Assembly: GCF_004211145.1 (NCBI RefSeq)
Contig: NZ_SEBS01000017.1
Span: forward strand, 1 to 64,000
Reading direction: 5' to 3'
From: Flavobacterium sp.
Lineage (GTDB): Bacteria > Bacteroidota > Bacteroidia > Flavobacteriales > Flavobacteriaceae
Length of the DNA stretch: 64,000 bases
Part shown: in pieces, positions 1-9,491 of the stretch
How positions within the stretch are numbered: position 1 is the first letter of the stretch
Layout of the letters: each line of letters begins with the position of its first letter
The notes under the pieces: generated by a model
Told to the model about the DNA's origin: nothing
Database searches by the model: none
Seen by the model: the letters and a program-made list of their open reading frames with translations, nothing else
Program-made: the position numbers and the translations under genes

Positions 1-1841
1 CCCGAATGGTTTCCGAGCCTTTCGCGCGTGATCGCCATCGCCATCGACTTGTGGTTTTCGTTCTTTTCAGACGCGTCGAAGCCACGGCCGTTGTCGGTCA
101 CCTCAAAGAAAAGTTTACCTTCTTTTTGGTAGAATTTTACGGCGATTTTCCCGCCGGTTTTCATGCCCGACAATCCGTGTTTTATAGCGTTTTCGATAAA
201 CGGTTGCGTGAGCATCGGCGGCAGGAAAATCGCCTCGGTCTCGATCTCTTCGGCAACATCGACCGAAAATTCGAACGAATTCGAGTATAACAGTTGCTGG
301 ATCGCGAGATAGTTGTTGATCATTTCGATTTCTTCTGACAGCGAGATGTAATTCTCGTCGGAGTTTTCGAGTATCTGGCGCGTGAGTTTCGAGAATCGGT
401 TCAAATAGTTCACGGCGGCTTCGTCTTTCTTGTCGCGGATCAGGCTTCGGATATTCTGGATCGAATTGAAGATGAAATGCGGGTTCATCTGCGAAAGCAA
501 TAATTTTTGCCTGATCTGGTTTTTCTCGAGTACGGCGATTTTTTGCTTTTGGCGACTGTTCCTGTAATAGAAAAATCCGCCCAACACCAGCAACAGCAAG
601 ACGCCCGAAAGCCCGGTGAGCAAGTTGTTCTTGGCCGCGTTTTCCTTCTCGGACGCCAATTTGTAGTTCAGTTCTTTTTTCTCGTAATCGTATTTGAGCT
701 GTTGTTGCGCCAATTGGTTTTTCGATTCTTCTATCTTCGAGGCGTCGACGAGTTTGTCGTGCAGCTCGTACATCTCGAACGCCTTCTTGAAATTCCCGAG
801 TTCGCGATTTGTTTGGTAGAGCAGATCTGAAGCCTGTTCCTGCAATTCAAGCGCACCGTTTTCCTCGCTGAGTCGAAGGCCTTTGGTCAGATACAGGTCG
901 GCTTTTATGAAATCTTTTTTCTTGAAATACAGCAATCCGAATTTCACGTTCGCATTCGCCGAGTAAATCGGACCGATTTCGTTTTCAAGTGATTTTTTCA
1001 TCAAGGCTTCGGCTTCGTCGAACTTGGCCTGCCGTATCTTGACGTTCGCCAATTTCGCGTACGCGACACTTTGGTTATTCACGTCACCGATCTTGACAAA
1101 AACCTTGAGTCCTTTTTCGAGATTCGTCACGGCGTCACCATATTTTTTGAGCTCGGTAAACGAAGATCCCGAGTTCAGGTAAGCCGTGCCCAACGTGTAA
1201 AAGCCGTTTACGTCAGGCGATTTTTTGCTTTCGTAAAACGAGATGATTTTCGTATTGTATTCGATTGATTTGTCGTATTTGCCGAAATCGGAATACATCC
1301 TGGCGAGCGTCGCCTGGGCATACGCGATTTCGTCGGCGTTGTTTTCCCTGTCCTTCTCGAAATGCTGCAAAGCCTTGAAGACGATTGCGATGGCCTGTTC
1401 GTATTCATTGATCCTGCTCAGGAACGTTGCCTTCGAGATAAGCGCAAAGTTCGCCTCATCGGGCATTTTCGCCTGATTGAACAGCGAGATACTTTTGTCG
1501 ATGGCCGCCAGCGTGTTCGGCGCGTCCCTTCTTGCGGCGAAAAAAGCACCCAGGTTGTTATAGTAAAGAGCGCAATAACTCGCATATTTGGCGTGAAGGG
1601 CGCCTTTGTCGGAATTGTATTTCTCGATAGCCAAATCGCCCATCAATTTGTTGAGCGCGATATTCTGCGGATCTTGTGGCGCCTGTTTTTCCAAGGTCGT
1701 GGCGATGGCCAGCAACTTGGTCGTATCGTGCATTTTTTGGTTTAAGAAGACAAGCTTGAGTGAATCCGCGGGGCTTTGTTGGGCGTGCAGTGCAAAGCTC
1801 GCGCACAAGATCAGCAAGGGAAATTTTCGAAAAAGCAACAT
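1..1841 (-). CDS. TPR-containing sensor histidine kinase, LytS/YehU type (3' end outside window)
   Basis: Reading back from an ATG at 1841 gives an open frame to base 1 with no stop. The protein starts with a signal peptide (about residues 1-20, ending HAQ), followed by helical TPR-like repeats to about residue 390, one membrane segment (about 407-430) and a His_kinase domain. The phosphoacceptor motif NPHFIFNS has its His at residue 455. The ATPase N-box PFIENAIKHGL and G-box TDNGRGF follow, and the last visible residues (TRERLGNHSG) are near the usual end of such kinases. The architecture fits the Bacteroidetes family of periplasmic-TPR kinases that normally signal to a LytTR response regulator; no regulator is visible, so it may lie left of the window. 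The input signal is unknown. Confidence 0.9.
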   Translation of the reverse strand, partial: MLLFRKFPLLILCASFALHAQQSPADSLKLVFLNQKMHDTTKLLAIATTLEKQAPQDPQNIALNKLMGDLAIEKYNSDKGALHAKYASYCALYYNNLGAFFAARRDAPNTLAAIDKSISLFNQAKMPDEANFALISKATFLSRINEYEQAIAIVFKALQHFEKDRENNADEIAYAQATLARMYSDFGKYDKSIEYNTKIISFYESKKSPDVNGFYTLGTAYLNSGSSFTELKKYGDAVTNLEKGLKVFVKIGDVNNQSVAYAKLANVKIRQAKFDEAEALMKKSLENEIGPIYSANANVKFGLLYFKKKDFIKADLYLTKGLRLSEENGALELQEQASDLLYQTNRELGNFKKAFEMYELHDKLVDASKIEESKNQLAQQQLKYDYEKKELNYKLASEKENAAKNNLLTGLSGVLLLLVLGGFFYYRNSRQKQKIAVLEKNQIRQKLLLSQMNPHFIFNSIQNIRSLIRDKKDEAAVNYLNRFSKLTRQILENSDENYISLSEEIEMINNYLAIQQLLYSNSFEFSVDVAEEIETEAIFLPPMLTQPFIENAIKHGLSGMKTGGKIAVKFYQKEGKLFFEVTDNGRGFDASEKNENHKSMAMAITRERLGNHS

Positions 1842-1965
1842 TTGTGGTTAATTGGCAAGATAAACTTTTTATAAGTCTTTTCTTATTGTTTGGTTGTCGC
1901 AAACTTAATGAAATAAAAGAAGATTTTGTGCTTTGGGTCGGTTTGGATGTTTGCAAATTTGACTT

Positions 1966-2900
1966 TTGGCTTTAGGCTTTAGGCTGTAAGCTGTAGGCTC
2001 GCGTTTCGCAGATGTAAATTCAAACTTCGATTTCGTTCAAAAAGATGAATGAAAACCTTCGTGCCTTCGTGGCAAAATTTCAATTGCTTTAAGCTGTAAG
2101 CAGTAAGCTGTAGGCTTGTTCGTCGCAGACATAAATTCAAACTTCGATTTCGCTCAAAAAAACGGACGAAAACTTCGCGCCTTCGTGCCTTCGTGGCAAA
2201 ATTTCAATAGCTGTAAGCAGTAAGCCGTATGCTGTAAGCTTGTTCGTCGCAGATGTAAATTCAAATTTTGATTTTGCTCAAAAAGACGAATGAAAACTTC
2301 GCGCCTTCGTGCCTTCGTGGCAAAATTTCATTTGCTGTAAGCTATAAGCCGTAAGCTGTAGGCTTGTTCGTCGCAGATATAAATTCAAAATTCGATTTTG
2401 CTCAAAAAGATGAATGAAAACTTCGCGCCTTCGTGCCTTCGTGGCAAAACTTCAATTGCCGTAAGCTGTAAGCAGTAAGCCGTAAGCTGTAGGCTTGTTC
2501 ATCGCAGATGTAAATTCAAACTTCGATTTCGCTCAAAAAGAGGAATAAAAACCTTCGTGACTTCGCGCCTTCGTGGCAAAATTTCCATTGCCGTAGCTGT
2601 AAGCTGTAAGCTCGTGTTTCGCAGATACAACTCCAAAATTCAATTTCATTTCAAAAACCCAAAAAAAACCTTCGTGACTTAGCGCCTTCGTGCCTTTGTG
2701 TCGAAAATTTCAGCTCTACAACTCCAAAATTCAATTTCATTTCAAAAAACCAAAAAAAAACCTTCGTGACTTAGCGCCTTCGTGCCTTCGTGTCAAAAAT
2801 TTCAGCTCGCTGAAAGCTTTAGGCAGTAAGCTGTAGGCTCGTCTTTCGCAAACACAAATCCAAATTTCGTCCAAAAACCAAAAAACCAAACCTTCGTGTC
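1966..2900. repeat. degenerate tandem array, about 8 units of 95-131 bp
   Basis: Units recur at about 2006, 2123, 2247, 2371, 2502, 2619, 2714 (truncated) and 2846. Each holds three blocks in the same order: a cgcagatgtaaattcaaa-like block, a ccttcgtgccttcgtggcaaaa block, and short words such as gctgtaagc repeated two to four times. Units differ by substitutions and by the number of short words. No open frame or hairpin explains the array. It fills most of the gap between the 3' end of etfA and the 5' end of the kinase gene, both on the minus strand. Confidence 0.9.
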
Positions 2901-2904
2901 CTCC

Positions 2905-2937
2905 AAAAAAAAAGCGGCCCCGAAAATCGAGACCGCC
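2905..2937 (-). terminator. terminator after etfA
   Basis: On the minus strand a 9-bp stem (GCGGTCTCG with CGGGGCCGC, two G-U pairs, four-base loop) is followed by a run of nine T. It lies 24 bases past the etfA stop. Confidence 0.8.
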
Positions 2938-2960
2938 CTATGCAAGTTTGGGTTAGTAAA

Positions 2961-3929
2961 CTATGCATTATTCGCTTTAAATTCTTTCAATTTTTCATTG
3001 AGCTTCGGAACGATTTCAAACGCATCGCCCACGACTCCATAATCGGCAACCTTAAAGAAAGGCGCGTCGGCATCGGCATTGATGACCAATTTCACTTTCG
3101 ACGCGTTGATGCCGGCAATGTGCTGTATCGCGCCCGAGATTCCGATCGCAACATATAAATTCGTAGCCACAGGTTTTCCCGTTTGCCCGACGTGTTCGCT
3201 GTGAGGACGCCATCCCAGATCTGAAACCGGTTTCGAGCAAGCAGTTGCCGCTCCCAAAGTCGCCGCTAAATCCTCGAGCATTCCCCAGTTTTCAGGGCCT
3301 TTCATTCCGCGTCCGCCTGAAACGACTATTTCGGCGTCGGCGATCGTTACTTTTCCTGTGGTTCTATCGACCGATTCTGTTTTGATGTTGAAATCCGCAT
3401 CGTTTAATGTCGGAGCGAAATCTTCTTCTGAAGCCGATCCCGCGTTTTCGAAAACACCGTATGAGTTTTTACCCAAGGCCAAGACCTTTACGTCGGTGGC
3501 GATTTCAGTAATATTAAAAGCTTTGTTGGAGAAAGCATGGCGTTTCACCTGGAACGGAGAAGTGCTTAACGGCAATCCGACCACGTTCGACGCGTAACCC
3601 GCGTTCAATCCGACGGCGACCAACGGCGCGAGGTACAAACTATCGGTCGTCGACGAAAGCAAAACGAGTTTCGTTCCTTCTTTTTGGGCCGCTTGCTTGA
3701 TAACATCGGCGTATGCTTTCGCGTTGAACGTCGCCAATTTGTCGTTTGAGACTTTCAAGACTTTATCGACTCCGTATTTCGACAATTCCGAAACATTCGA
3801 AGCGTTCACGGTCACCGCGGTCACTGTCGTGCCAAGCGATTCCGCTACTTTTTTGCCGTAGGACGCGAGCTCGAAAGCCACTTTTTTGAACTTCCCGTCG
3901 GCTGATTCTGCGTATATAAGTATTGACAT
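2961..3929 (-). CDS. etfA: electron transfer flavoprotein subunit alpha
   Basis: The 322-residue protein begins MSILIYAESADGKFKK, typical of the FixB/EtfA family; an in-frame ATG 13 codons upstream is rejected because the added residues are not family-like. The N-terminal ETF domain is followed by the C-terminal FAD-binding domain, seen as SGGRGMKGPENWGML, SDLGWRPHSEHVGQTGK and GISGAIQHIAGI. With EtfB it forms a cytoplasmic heterodimer passing electrons from acyl-CoA dehydrogenases to ETF:quinone oxidoreductase. It lies 62 bases downstream of etfB on the same strand, so the pair is very likely cotranscribed and ends at the terminator at 2905-2937. Confidence 0.96.
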   Translation of the reverse strand: MSILIYAESADGKFKKVAFELASYGKKVAESLGTTVTAVTVNASNVSELSKYGVDKVLKVSNDKLATFNAKAYADVIKQAAQKEGTKLVLLSSTTDSLYLAPLVAVGLNAGYASNVVGLPLSTSPFQVKRHAFSNKAFNITEIATDVKVLALGKNSYGVFENAGSASEEDFAPTLNDADFNIKTESVDRTTGKVTIADAEIVVSGGRGMKGPENWGMLEDLAATLGAATACSKPVSDLGWRPHSEHVGQTGKPVATNLYVAIGISGAIQHIAGINASKVKLVINADADAPFFKVADYGVVGDAFEIVPKLNEKLKEFKANNA

Positions 3930-3991
3930 TGTTATCTTGAATTTTGAATTTTGAATGAATCGTCTCATTCAAAATCTATAATTTATAATAA

Positions 3992-4738
3992 TTAAATCAC
4001 CTTTGCTTCGTTGTGTAGCGCGTTCACCAACTCATCCAAAGTATCGACAGTAAACAATTTCACCGCCGATTTTGGAGCTGGTTTTTCGAATTTCACGGCT
4101 TTCGTCGTGTTGTCGGCTGAAACCGGCTCGAGCACTTGCAATGCTTTGGTTCTCGCGGTCATGATGCCGCGCATGTTCGGGATTCTGAGATCCTTTTCTT
4201 CGACGAGGCCTTTTTGACCTCCGACGATAAGCGGCAATGAAGTCGCCAACGTTTCTTTTCCGCCGTCGATTTCACGGGTCGCTTTCACGTTCGATCCGTC
4301 AACGGTAAGCGAAATACACGAGTTCACGAAGTTTGCGCCCGTCAAAGCGGCAAGCATTCCGGGAACCATTCCTCCGTTGTAATCGAGTGATTCTTTCCCT
4401 GCGATGACAAGGTCGTAATCGCCGTTCTTGACGACTTCGGCGAGTTGTTTCGCGACGAAAAATCCATCGGTCGGGGTTGCGTTTACACGAATCGCTTCGT
4501 TTGCTCCGATGGCCAATGCTTTGCGCAAAGTCGCTTCGGTTTCAGGCCCGCCGACGTTTACAACCGTAACGTTCGCGCCTTGTTGCTCTTGGAACCAGAT
4601 CGCCCTGGTCAACCCGAATTCGTCGTTCGGATTAATTACGAACTGCACTCCATTCGTATCGAACTCGGCGTCGCCATTCGTAAAATTGATTTTGGAAGTA
4701 GTATCAGGCACGTGGCTGATGCAGACTAATATTTTCAT
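3992..4738 (-). CDS. etfB: electron transfer flavoprotein subunit beta
   Basis: The 248-residue protein starts MKILVCISHVPDTTSKI and carries ETF-beta signatures: NPNDEFGLTRA, the AMP/adenine-binding stretch VIAGKESLDYNGGMVPGMLAALTGA, and the family signature around RIPNMRGIMTARTKAL. It is the partner of the adjacent etfA product and contributes the structural AMP site of the ETF heterodimer in fatty-acid and amino-acid oxidation. Gene order etfB-etfA is usual in Bacteroidetes. The upstream region (4740-4860) is AT-rich; no clear promoter could be singled out there. Confidence 0.96.
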   Translation of the reverse strand: MKILVCISHVPDTTSKINFTNGDAEFDTNGVQFVINPNDEFGLTRAIWFQEQQGANVTVVNVGGPETEATLRKALAIGANEAIRVNATPTDGFFVAKQLAEVVKNGDYDLVIAGKESLDYNGGMVPGMLAALTGANFVNSCISLTVDGSNVKATREIDGGKETLATSLPLIVGGQKGLVEEKDLRIPNMRGIMTARTKALQVLEPVSADNTTKAVKFEKPAPKSAVKLFTVDTLDELVNALHNEAKVI

Positions 4739-4925
4739 TTTTTTTGGAGTAAAAAAGTTGATTTTCGGTGCCGAAGGTAAAGATTAATTTTCGAAAATGT
4801 ACTATGCGTGCATAATAAATTTGCGTATTATATCGATTTCGTAAGCGTTATGCGGTATTTTGAATGATTGGCGTAAGGTTTACTCGCAACACGCATCGCA
4901 AGTGTAGATTCGATCGGCGGTATGC

Positions 4926-4952
4926 AAAAAAAAAGCCCCACAAGGGGACTTT
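4926..4952 (-). terminator. terminator after the small secreted protein gene
   Basis: Minus-strand CCCC-ttgtg-GGGG hairpin with weaker outer pairs, then about nine T. It sits one base past the stop codon at 4954. Confidence 0.7.
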
Positions 4953-4953
4953 G

Positions 4954-5262
4954 TCAAGGCTTTGCGGGTTGAAGTGCGTTGCCGTTCGTGGTCGGGATGT
5001 TCTCGTTGCTCTTGCTCGTCTGAGTTCCTACGTTTGTCGTAGTCGTTGTCGTAGACGATGAGCTTGTCGATGGCGAAGTGCTTTTCTTGGCGTCGTTGGC
5101 GTCGGTAGAAGCGCTCTTGCTGGTTGCCTTCGCTTTTTGCGTCGACTTCATCTTCGCTTTTTGTTCCGTCTTCGCTTTTTTCTTCGTGCCCGTTGTGTCG
5201 GTCTGCGCTGAGGCTATTCCAAACGCGAATAGCGCACCCAGCAAAAAAATGGTTTTTTTCAT
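4954..5262 (-). CDS. small secreted Lys/Ser/Thr-rich protein
   Basis: The 102-residue protein starts MKKTIFLLGALFAFGIASAQ, a clear signal peptide with a probable cleavage after AQ. The frame stays open for 87 codons upstream, but those residues are not signal-like and the MKK start is preferred. The mature part is low complexity: TKKKAKTEQKAKMKSTQKAKATSK followed by Ser/Thr runs and an Asn-rich tail. There are no cysteines, membrane spans or recognisable domains, so it is probably disordered and periplasmic or surface exposed. Similar short basic secreted proteins are common in flavobacteria, with unknown function. It appears monocistronic, with its own terminator. Confidence 0.75.
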   Translation of the reverse strand: MKKTIFLLGALFAFGIASAQTDTTGTKKKAKTEQKAKMKSTQKAKATSKSASTDANDAKKSTSPSTSSSSTTTTTTNVGTQTSKSNENIPTTNGNALQPAKP

Positions 5263-5514
5263 GATTTCAAATTTTAATTGTCGTGTTGTTTGTCCCGATG
5301 GAACTATAACAAAATTCAAGTTTTTAAAAGGATTTTGATTACAGGATTGTGTTGATTTGGAGTAAAGTTTGACGCTTGGCGTGGGAGATTTCCGTGAAAC
5401 TTTTTCCCGTTTGTCCACACTTTTTTTTCGGGAATGATCGGCTGTTTTTTGTCGGATTATGAAACAACAAAACAAGACCCGAAGAAATAGCCAAAAAGAA
5501 AAATGATTCCCGTT

Positions 5515-5545
5515 TTGTATCACTCCAAAAGAAACCTTATTTTTG
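5515..5545 (+). promoter_or_regulatory. Bacteroidetes-type promoter of pdhB
   Basis: TTG at 5515-5517 and TATTTTTG at 5538-5545, 20 bases apart, match the TTG/TAnnTTTG consensus used by the Bacteroidetes primary sigma factor. The ATG is 23 bases past the -7 box. The rest of the 306-base gap 5263-5568 shows nothing else convincing. Confidence 0.65.
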
Positions 5546-5568
5546 CCTCTCTAAAATCCAGAATCTAA

Positions 5569-6549
5569 ATGAAGACAATACAATTCCGCGAAGCCATCTG
5601 CGAAGCCATGAGCGAAGAAATGCGCCGTGACGAGTCAATCTATCTTATGGGTGAAGAAGTTGCCGAATATAACGGTGCTTACAAAGCCTCAAAAGGAATG
5701 CTTGACGAATTCGGGCCGAAACGCGTTATCGACACGCCAATCGCCGAGTTGGGATTCGCCGGGATCGCAGTAGGTTCGGCCATGAACGGGAACCGCCCGA
5801 TCGTTGAATTCATGACATTCAACTTTTCACTCGTCGGAATCGACCAAATCATAAACAACGCCGCGAAAATGCGCCAAATGTCAGCGGGACAATTCCCGAT
5901 GCCGATGGTTTTCCGCGGTCCGACGGCTTCAGCCGGACAATTGGGAGCGACGCACTCACAGGCTTTCGAGAACTGGTTCGCGAACACTCCGGGATTGAAA
6001 GTCGTGGTTCCATCGACACCATACGATGCGAAAGGACTTTTAAAGTCGGCCATCCGTGACAACGATCCCGTGATTTTCATGGAGTCGGAACAAATGTATG
6101 GCGACAAAGGCGAAGTGCCTGAAGGTGAATACACGATTCCGCTTGGCGTCGCCGACATCAAACGTGAAGGAAAAGACGTGACCGTCGTGTCTTTCGGGAA
6201 AATCATCAAAGAAGCGTTGGCAGCAGCCGAAGAACTTGAAAAAGAAGGAATCTCTATCGAAGTGATCGACTTGCGTACGGTTCGTCCGATGGATTACGAA
6301 GCGATTCTTACGTCGGTCAAAAAAACCAATCGCTTGGTCGTACTTGAGGAAGCTTGGCCTTTCGCGTCGGTAGCTTCTGAAATCACGTACATCGTCCAGG
6401 AACGCGCTTTCGATTTCCTCGACGCCCCGATCCAGCGCATCACGACAGCCGATACGCCGGCGCCTTACTCGCCGACCTTGCTGAAGGAATGGTTGCCGAA
6501 CGCACAGGACGTAATCAAGGCAGTTAAGAAAACACTGTACAAGAAATAA
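5569..6549 (+). CDS. pdhB: pyruvate dehydrogenase complex E1 component, beta subunit
   Basis: The 326-residue protein starts MKTIQFREAICEAMSEEMRRD and shows the transketolase pyrimidine-binding domain (about 1-180; MGEEVAEYNGAYKASKGML, DTPIAELGFAGIAVGSAM, GPTASAGQLGATHSQAFENW) and the C-terminal transketolase domain (about 195-320; VIDLRTVRPMD, VVLEEAWPFASVASEI). It is the beta chain of the thiamine-diphosphate-dependent E1 that decarboxylates pyruvate for acetyl-CoA synthesis. In flavobacteria the alpha and E2 genes are often elsewhere, and none is present here. Transcription likely starts at the promoter at 5515-5545 and stops at the hairpin at 6571-6604. Confidence 0.95.
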   Translation: MKTIQFREAICEAMSEEMRRDESIYLMGEEVAEYNGAYKASKGMLDEFGPKRVIDTPIAELGFAGIAVGSAMNGNRPIVEFMTFNFSLVGIDQIINNAAKMRQMSAGQFPMPMVFRGPTASAGQLGATHSQAFENWFANTPGLKVVVPSTPYDAKGLLKSAIRDNDPVIFMESEQMYGDKGEVPEGEYTIPLGVADIKREGKDVTVVSFGKIIKEALAAAEELEKEGISIEVIDLRTVRPMDYEAILTSVKKTNRLVVLEEAWPFASVASEITYIVQERAFDFLDAPIQRITTADTPAPYSPTLLKEWLPNAQDVIKAVKKTLYKK

Positions 6550-6562
6550 GCAAAATAACCGT

Positions 6563-6570
6563 TATATTTG
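6563..6570 (+). promoter_or_regulatory. -7 box (TATATTTG) before the DUF5686 gene
   Basis: Perfect TAnnTTTG match 37 bases before the ATG at 6607. No clear TTG lies at the expected -33 distance. A transcript from here would begin inside the left arm of the pdhB terminator, so the new transcript would escape that terminator. Confidence 0.45.
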
Positions 6571-6604
6571 AACTTCATCAGCCAAACTGGTGAAGTTTTT
6601 TTTT
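6571..6604 (+). terminator. terminator after pdhB
   Basis: An 11-bp stem (AACTTCATCAG with CTGGTGAAGTT, one G-U pair) with a five-base loop is followed by about nine T. It ends just before the next start codon. Confidence 0.85.
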
Positions 6605-6606
6605 CT

Positions 6607-9108
6607 ATGAGCCACAAGAACGTCCTCAGCTTCCTCGTCTTTTTACTGACCTTGACGGCAGTCGCGCAAACAAAAGTAAGCGGGATTGTCCTCGACGAGA
6701 CAAAGCAGCCCGTGCCGTATGCGAACGTACTTTTCAAGGGTACGAACCAAGCGGTCGTCACGAATGAGGACGGGCGTTTCTACATAGAATCGAACGAGAA
6801 TTACCGAACGCTGATCGTCGAGTTTTTCGGGTACGACACCAAGGAAATCGAGCTCACGAAAGCCGTTACCTATGATTTTGTCGTGACGCTTTCGGGCGGT
6901 CAAAAGCTACAGGAAGTCGTAATCTATTCGGGTAAAACGTCGAAGAAGAACAATCCGGCGCTCGATATTTTGCGCAAGATTTGGGAACGCAAGCGCAAGA
7001 ACGGCCTGTACATGTTCGACCAATACCAGATGGAGAAGTACGAGAAAGTCGAGTTCGATATGAACACGATCGATTCGGCGTTCATGAAGAACAAGTTGTG
7101 GAAAGGCATGGAGTTTATCTTCGAACATGTCGACACGAGCGACGTCACGGGCAAAACCTATCTTCCGATTTTCATCAACGAACAACTCTCGAACGTCTAC
7201 GGCGACAATACCAAGAACAAGCAAAAAGAAGTCGTAAAGGCGAGCAAAAACTCAGGGTTTACGGGCAATCAGCAAATCCAGGCGTTCATCAAGGATTTGT
7301 ATGTCGAGTACAATATTTACGACAATTACCTTACATTTTTCGACAAGAGTTTCACGAGCCCTCTTTCGAGGACGGGAATCGATGTCTACAATTATGTGTT
7401 GCGCGACACGGCCGTTATCGATGGAAAAAGCTGTTTCAACATCGTGTTTTATCCGAGGCGAAAAAGCGAACTCACATTCAAAGGCGATTTCTGGGTTGCC
7501 GACACGACATTCGCGATCAAATCGATCAACATGGCCGTCACGAAATCGGCGAATATCAACTGGGTCAAGGACATTTACATCGAACAGGAATTCGAGGTCG
7601 TCAACGATTCGGTGTTTTTGTTGTCGCGTGATTACATGATGAGTGACTTCGCGTTCAGCAAAAAGGAAGAGTCGAAAGGCGTTTACGGCAAGCGTACGAC
7701 ATTATTCCGAAACCACAAATTCAACCTCAAGAAACCCGACGATTTCTACAAACCCGACGTCAATTACGTAGACAACTCGATCTACCAAAAAGACGATGCG
7801 TACTGGAATGAAAACCGTTTCGAGGAATTGAATAAGGATGAGGTTGGCGTTTATAAAATGCTCGACACGCTCAAGACTGTCAAGAAATTCAAGCGGATCT
7901 ACAACACGGTCGAGATTTTGGGCAGCGGATATGTCGAGATCGGAAACTTCGATTACGGCCCGATATTTTCGTCTTTCGGATACAATGAAGTCGAAAAATT
8001 CAGGCTCAGGACGGGCGGCCGAACCTATTTCGGAGCGAACGATCCGTGGCGACTTGAAGGTTATCTCGCCTACGGTTTCGGCGATGACAAGTTCAAGTTC
8101 GGTCTTTCGGGAAAATGGATGATCGACAAACGTTCTCGCGTGATCATCGGCGGAGGTTATCGTCGCGACGTCGAACAGATCGGCGCCGACCTGACTTCGA
8201 CGAGCGATGTTCTGGGCCGAAGCAACGCGTCTTCGTCGGTATTCTCATCGGGCAGCAACGGAAAACTCACGACCATTCATTTGACGACGGCGTCGATCGA
8301 ATTCGAACCAGTGAAAAATTTCAGGGTCAAAACGGGATTCTCGCACCGAGCGCTCGAATCGGCGAACACGGCCGACGAATTCAGTCTCAATTATTATAAA
8401 GTCTTGCCGACCGAAACGACTTTGGGCGTCATAGAAAGCCAGGTCAAACAGTCGGAAATGCAATTCGAGGTTGATTGGACGCCGAAACGACAAACCATCG
8501 GATACGGCGTGGAGCGCGATGTGGTCGACAATCCGTACAGCCGCATTTTCTTCAGGCTGAGTTCGGGAATCCAAGGCATGTTCGACAGTGATTTCGAATA
8601 CCAAAAGTTACAATTATATTACAGGCAACCGCTTATCATCGGCCCGATCGGACGATCGTACATCACGACCGAAGTCGGGAAAACATACGGGACGGTTCCG
8701 CTCGGCTTGATGAATATCGTGCCCGGAAACCAAACCTGGTGGCAGATCGACAACACGTTCAGTAACCTGAATTTCTATGAATTCGTGGCCGACGAATACG
8801 TGACGATGCACTGGGAGCACAATTTCCAGGGTAAATTATTCGCGCGTGTGCCGGCTTTGCGCAAACTCAATTGGCGTGAGATTATCGGCGTCCGGGCGGT
8901 TTATGGAACGGTTTCCGACGAGAATCGCGCCATCAATGCAAGCGGACTCGTGTATCGCGCGCCTGAAAATGTGTATTACGAATACGGCTTCGGGATCGGG
9001 AACATCTTCAAGGTTTTCCGACTGGATGTTTCCTGGAGAGGAAATTATTTGGATTTGCCGGATGCGAGGAGATTGGCGATTAAGGGTTCGTTCGGCTTTT
9101 ATTTTTAA
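6607..9108 (+). CDS. DUF5686 / carboxypeptidase-like regulatory domain outer-membrane protein
   Basis: The 833-residue protein begins MSHKNVLSFLVFLLTLTAVAQ (signal peptide); the ATG 13 codons upstream would sit inside the terminator stem and is not favoured. Residues about 22-105 form a CarboxypepD_reg-like beta-sandwich (VSGIVLDETKQPVPYANVLFKGTNQAVVTNEDGRF). The remainder matches the Bacteroidetes DUF5686 family: a mixed domain (about 125-430) then many amphipathic beta-strands ending GSFGFYF, as expected for an outer-membrane barrel with an aromatic last residue. The family is widespread and uncharacterised; a role in surface transport or envelope assembly is plausible only. It is preceded by pdhB and followed by a repeat-rich gap. 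Confidence 0.85.
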   Translation: MSHKNVLSFLVFLLTLTAVAQTKVSGIVLDETKQPVPYANVLFKGTNQAVVTNEDGRFYIESNENYRTLIVEFFGYDTKEIELTKAVTYDFVVTLSGGQKLQEVVIYSGKTSKKNNPALDILRKIWERKRKNGLYMFDQYQMEKYEKVEFDMNTIDSAFMKNKLWKGMEFIFEHVDTSDVTGKTYLPIFINEQLSNVYGDNTKNKQKEVVKASKNSGFTGNQQIQAFIKDLYVEYNIYDNYLTFFDKSFTSPLSRTGIDVYNYVLRDTAVIDGKSCFNIVFYPRRKSELTFKGDFWVADTTFAIKSINMAVTKSANINWVKDIYIEQEFEVVNDSVFLLSRDYMMSDFAFSKKEESKGVYGKRTTLFRNHKFNLKKPDDFYKPDVNYVDNSIYQKDDAYWNENRFEELNKDEVGVYKMLDTLKTVKKFKRIYNTVEILGSGYVEIGNFDYGPIFSSFGYNEVEKFRLRTGGRTYFGANDPWRLEGYLAYGFGDDKFKFGLSGKWMIDKRSRVIIGGGYRRDVEQIGADLTSTSDVLGRSNASSSVFSSGSNGKLTTIHLTTASIEFEPVKNFRVKTGFSHRALESANTADEFSLNYYKVLPTETTLGVIESQVKQSEMQFEVDWTPKRQTIGYGVERDVVDNPYSRIFFRLSSGIQGMFDSDFEYQKLQLYYRQPLIIGPIGRSYITTEVGKTYGTVPLGLMNIVPGNQTWWQIDNTFSNLNFYEFVADEYVTMHWEHNFQGKLFARVPALRKLNWREIIGVRAVYGTVSDENRAINASGLVYRAPENVYYEYGFGIGNIFKVFRLDVSWRGNYLDLPDARRLAIKGSFGFYF

Positions 9109-9121
9109 GCGAAGAGAATTT

Positions 9122-9242
9122 AAACCATTAAGGGCATTACGTTCAGTAAGGCTGTTGACGTAATTGTTTTGAAGGTTTTTAACCAATAAGAAAATAAGAA
9201 TAATAAGGATTTTCTTAACAAATTTAATGCGCTTAATGGTTT
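9122..9242. repeat. 11-bp inverted repeat flanking short-word DNA
   Basis: AAACCATTAAG at 9122-9132 and its exact complement at 9232-9242 enclose AT-rich DNA with words such as ttaaccaataag and ataataagg. It follows the DUF5686 stop and may help 3'-end formation; there is no strong T-run. Confidence 0.5.
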
Positions 9243-9351
9243 AAAAAAATTCAGTCGTTTCTAGCCGCTATGAAGTTTAGTATGGACAATTTTTTTTCAT
9301 GACGAAACTTAACTTTTTACGGTTTAAGATATAAATATTACTTGTTCGATT

Positions 9352-9491
9352 AGGAGCTATTCCGGCTGTCCGTTCCAAGCTTTCTTAAAAAATAAAGTTT
9401 TGCACGGCGTGCAACGAGCTTCCTTTGGTCGCTGTTGCAAATCGGCAAACTATTATTTTTTCTCAAAAGGCTTTCCACTTCCATCCGGGCT
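9352..9491 (+). repeat. interspersed hairpin element, copy A
   Basis: The ends read aggagctattccggctgtcc and cttccatccgggct; between them are nested inverted segments (TTTGCACGGCGTGCAAC against GTTGCAAATCGGCAAAC) and an inner gagcttcctttggtcgct loop. The same ends and the inner loop recur in copy B (26683-26830), and the ends alone in copies C and D. The rest of the 574-base gap 9109-9682 shows no gene. Confidence 0.7.

Noticed and set aside
1966..2900. Possible CRISPR array
   Set aside because: Units are degenerate, 95-131 bp and nearly all repeat; there are no unique spacers of constant length and no cas genes.
5263..5523. N-terminal extension of the small secreted protein
   Set aside because: The 87 extra codons lack conserved features and would bury a textbook signal peptide inside the protein.
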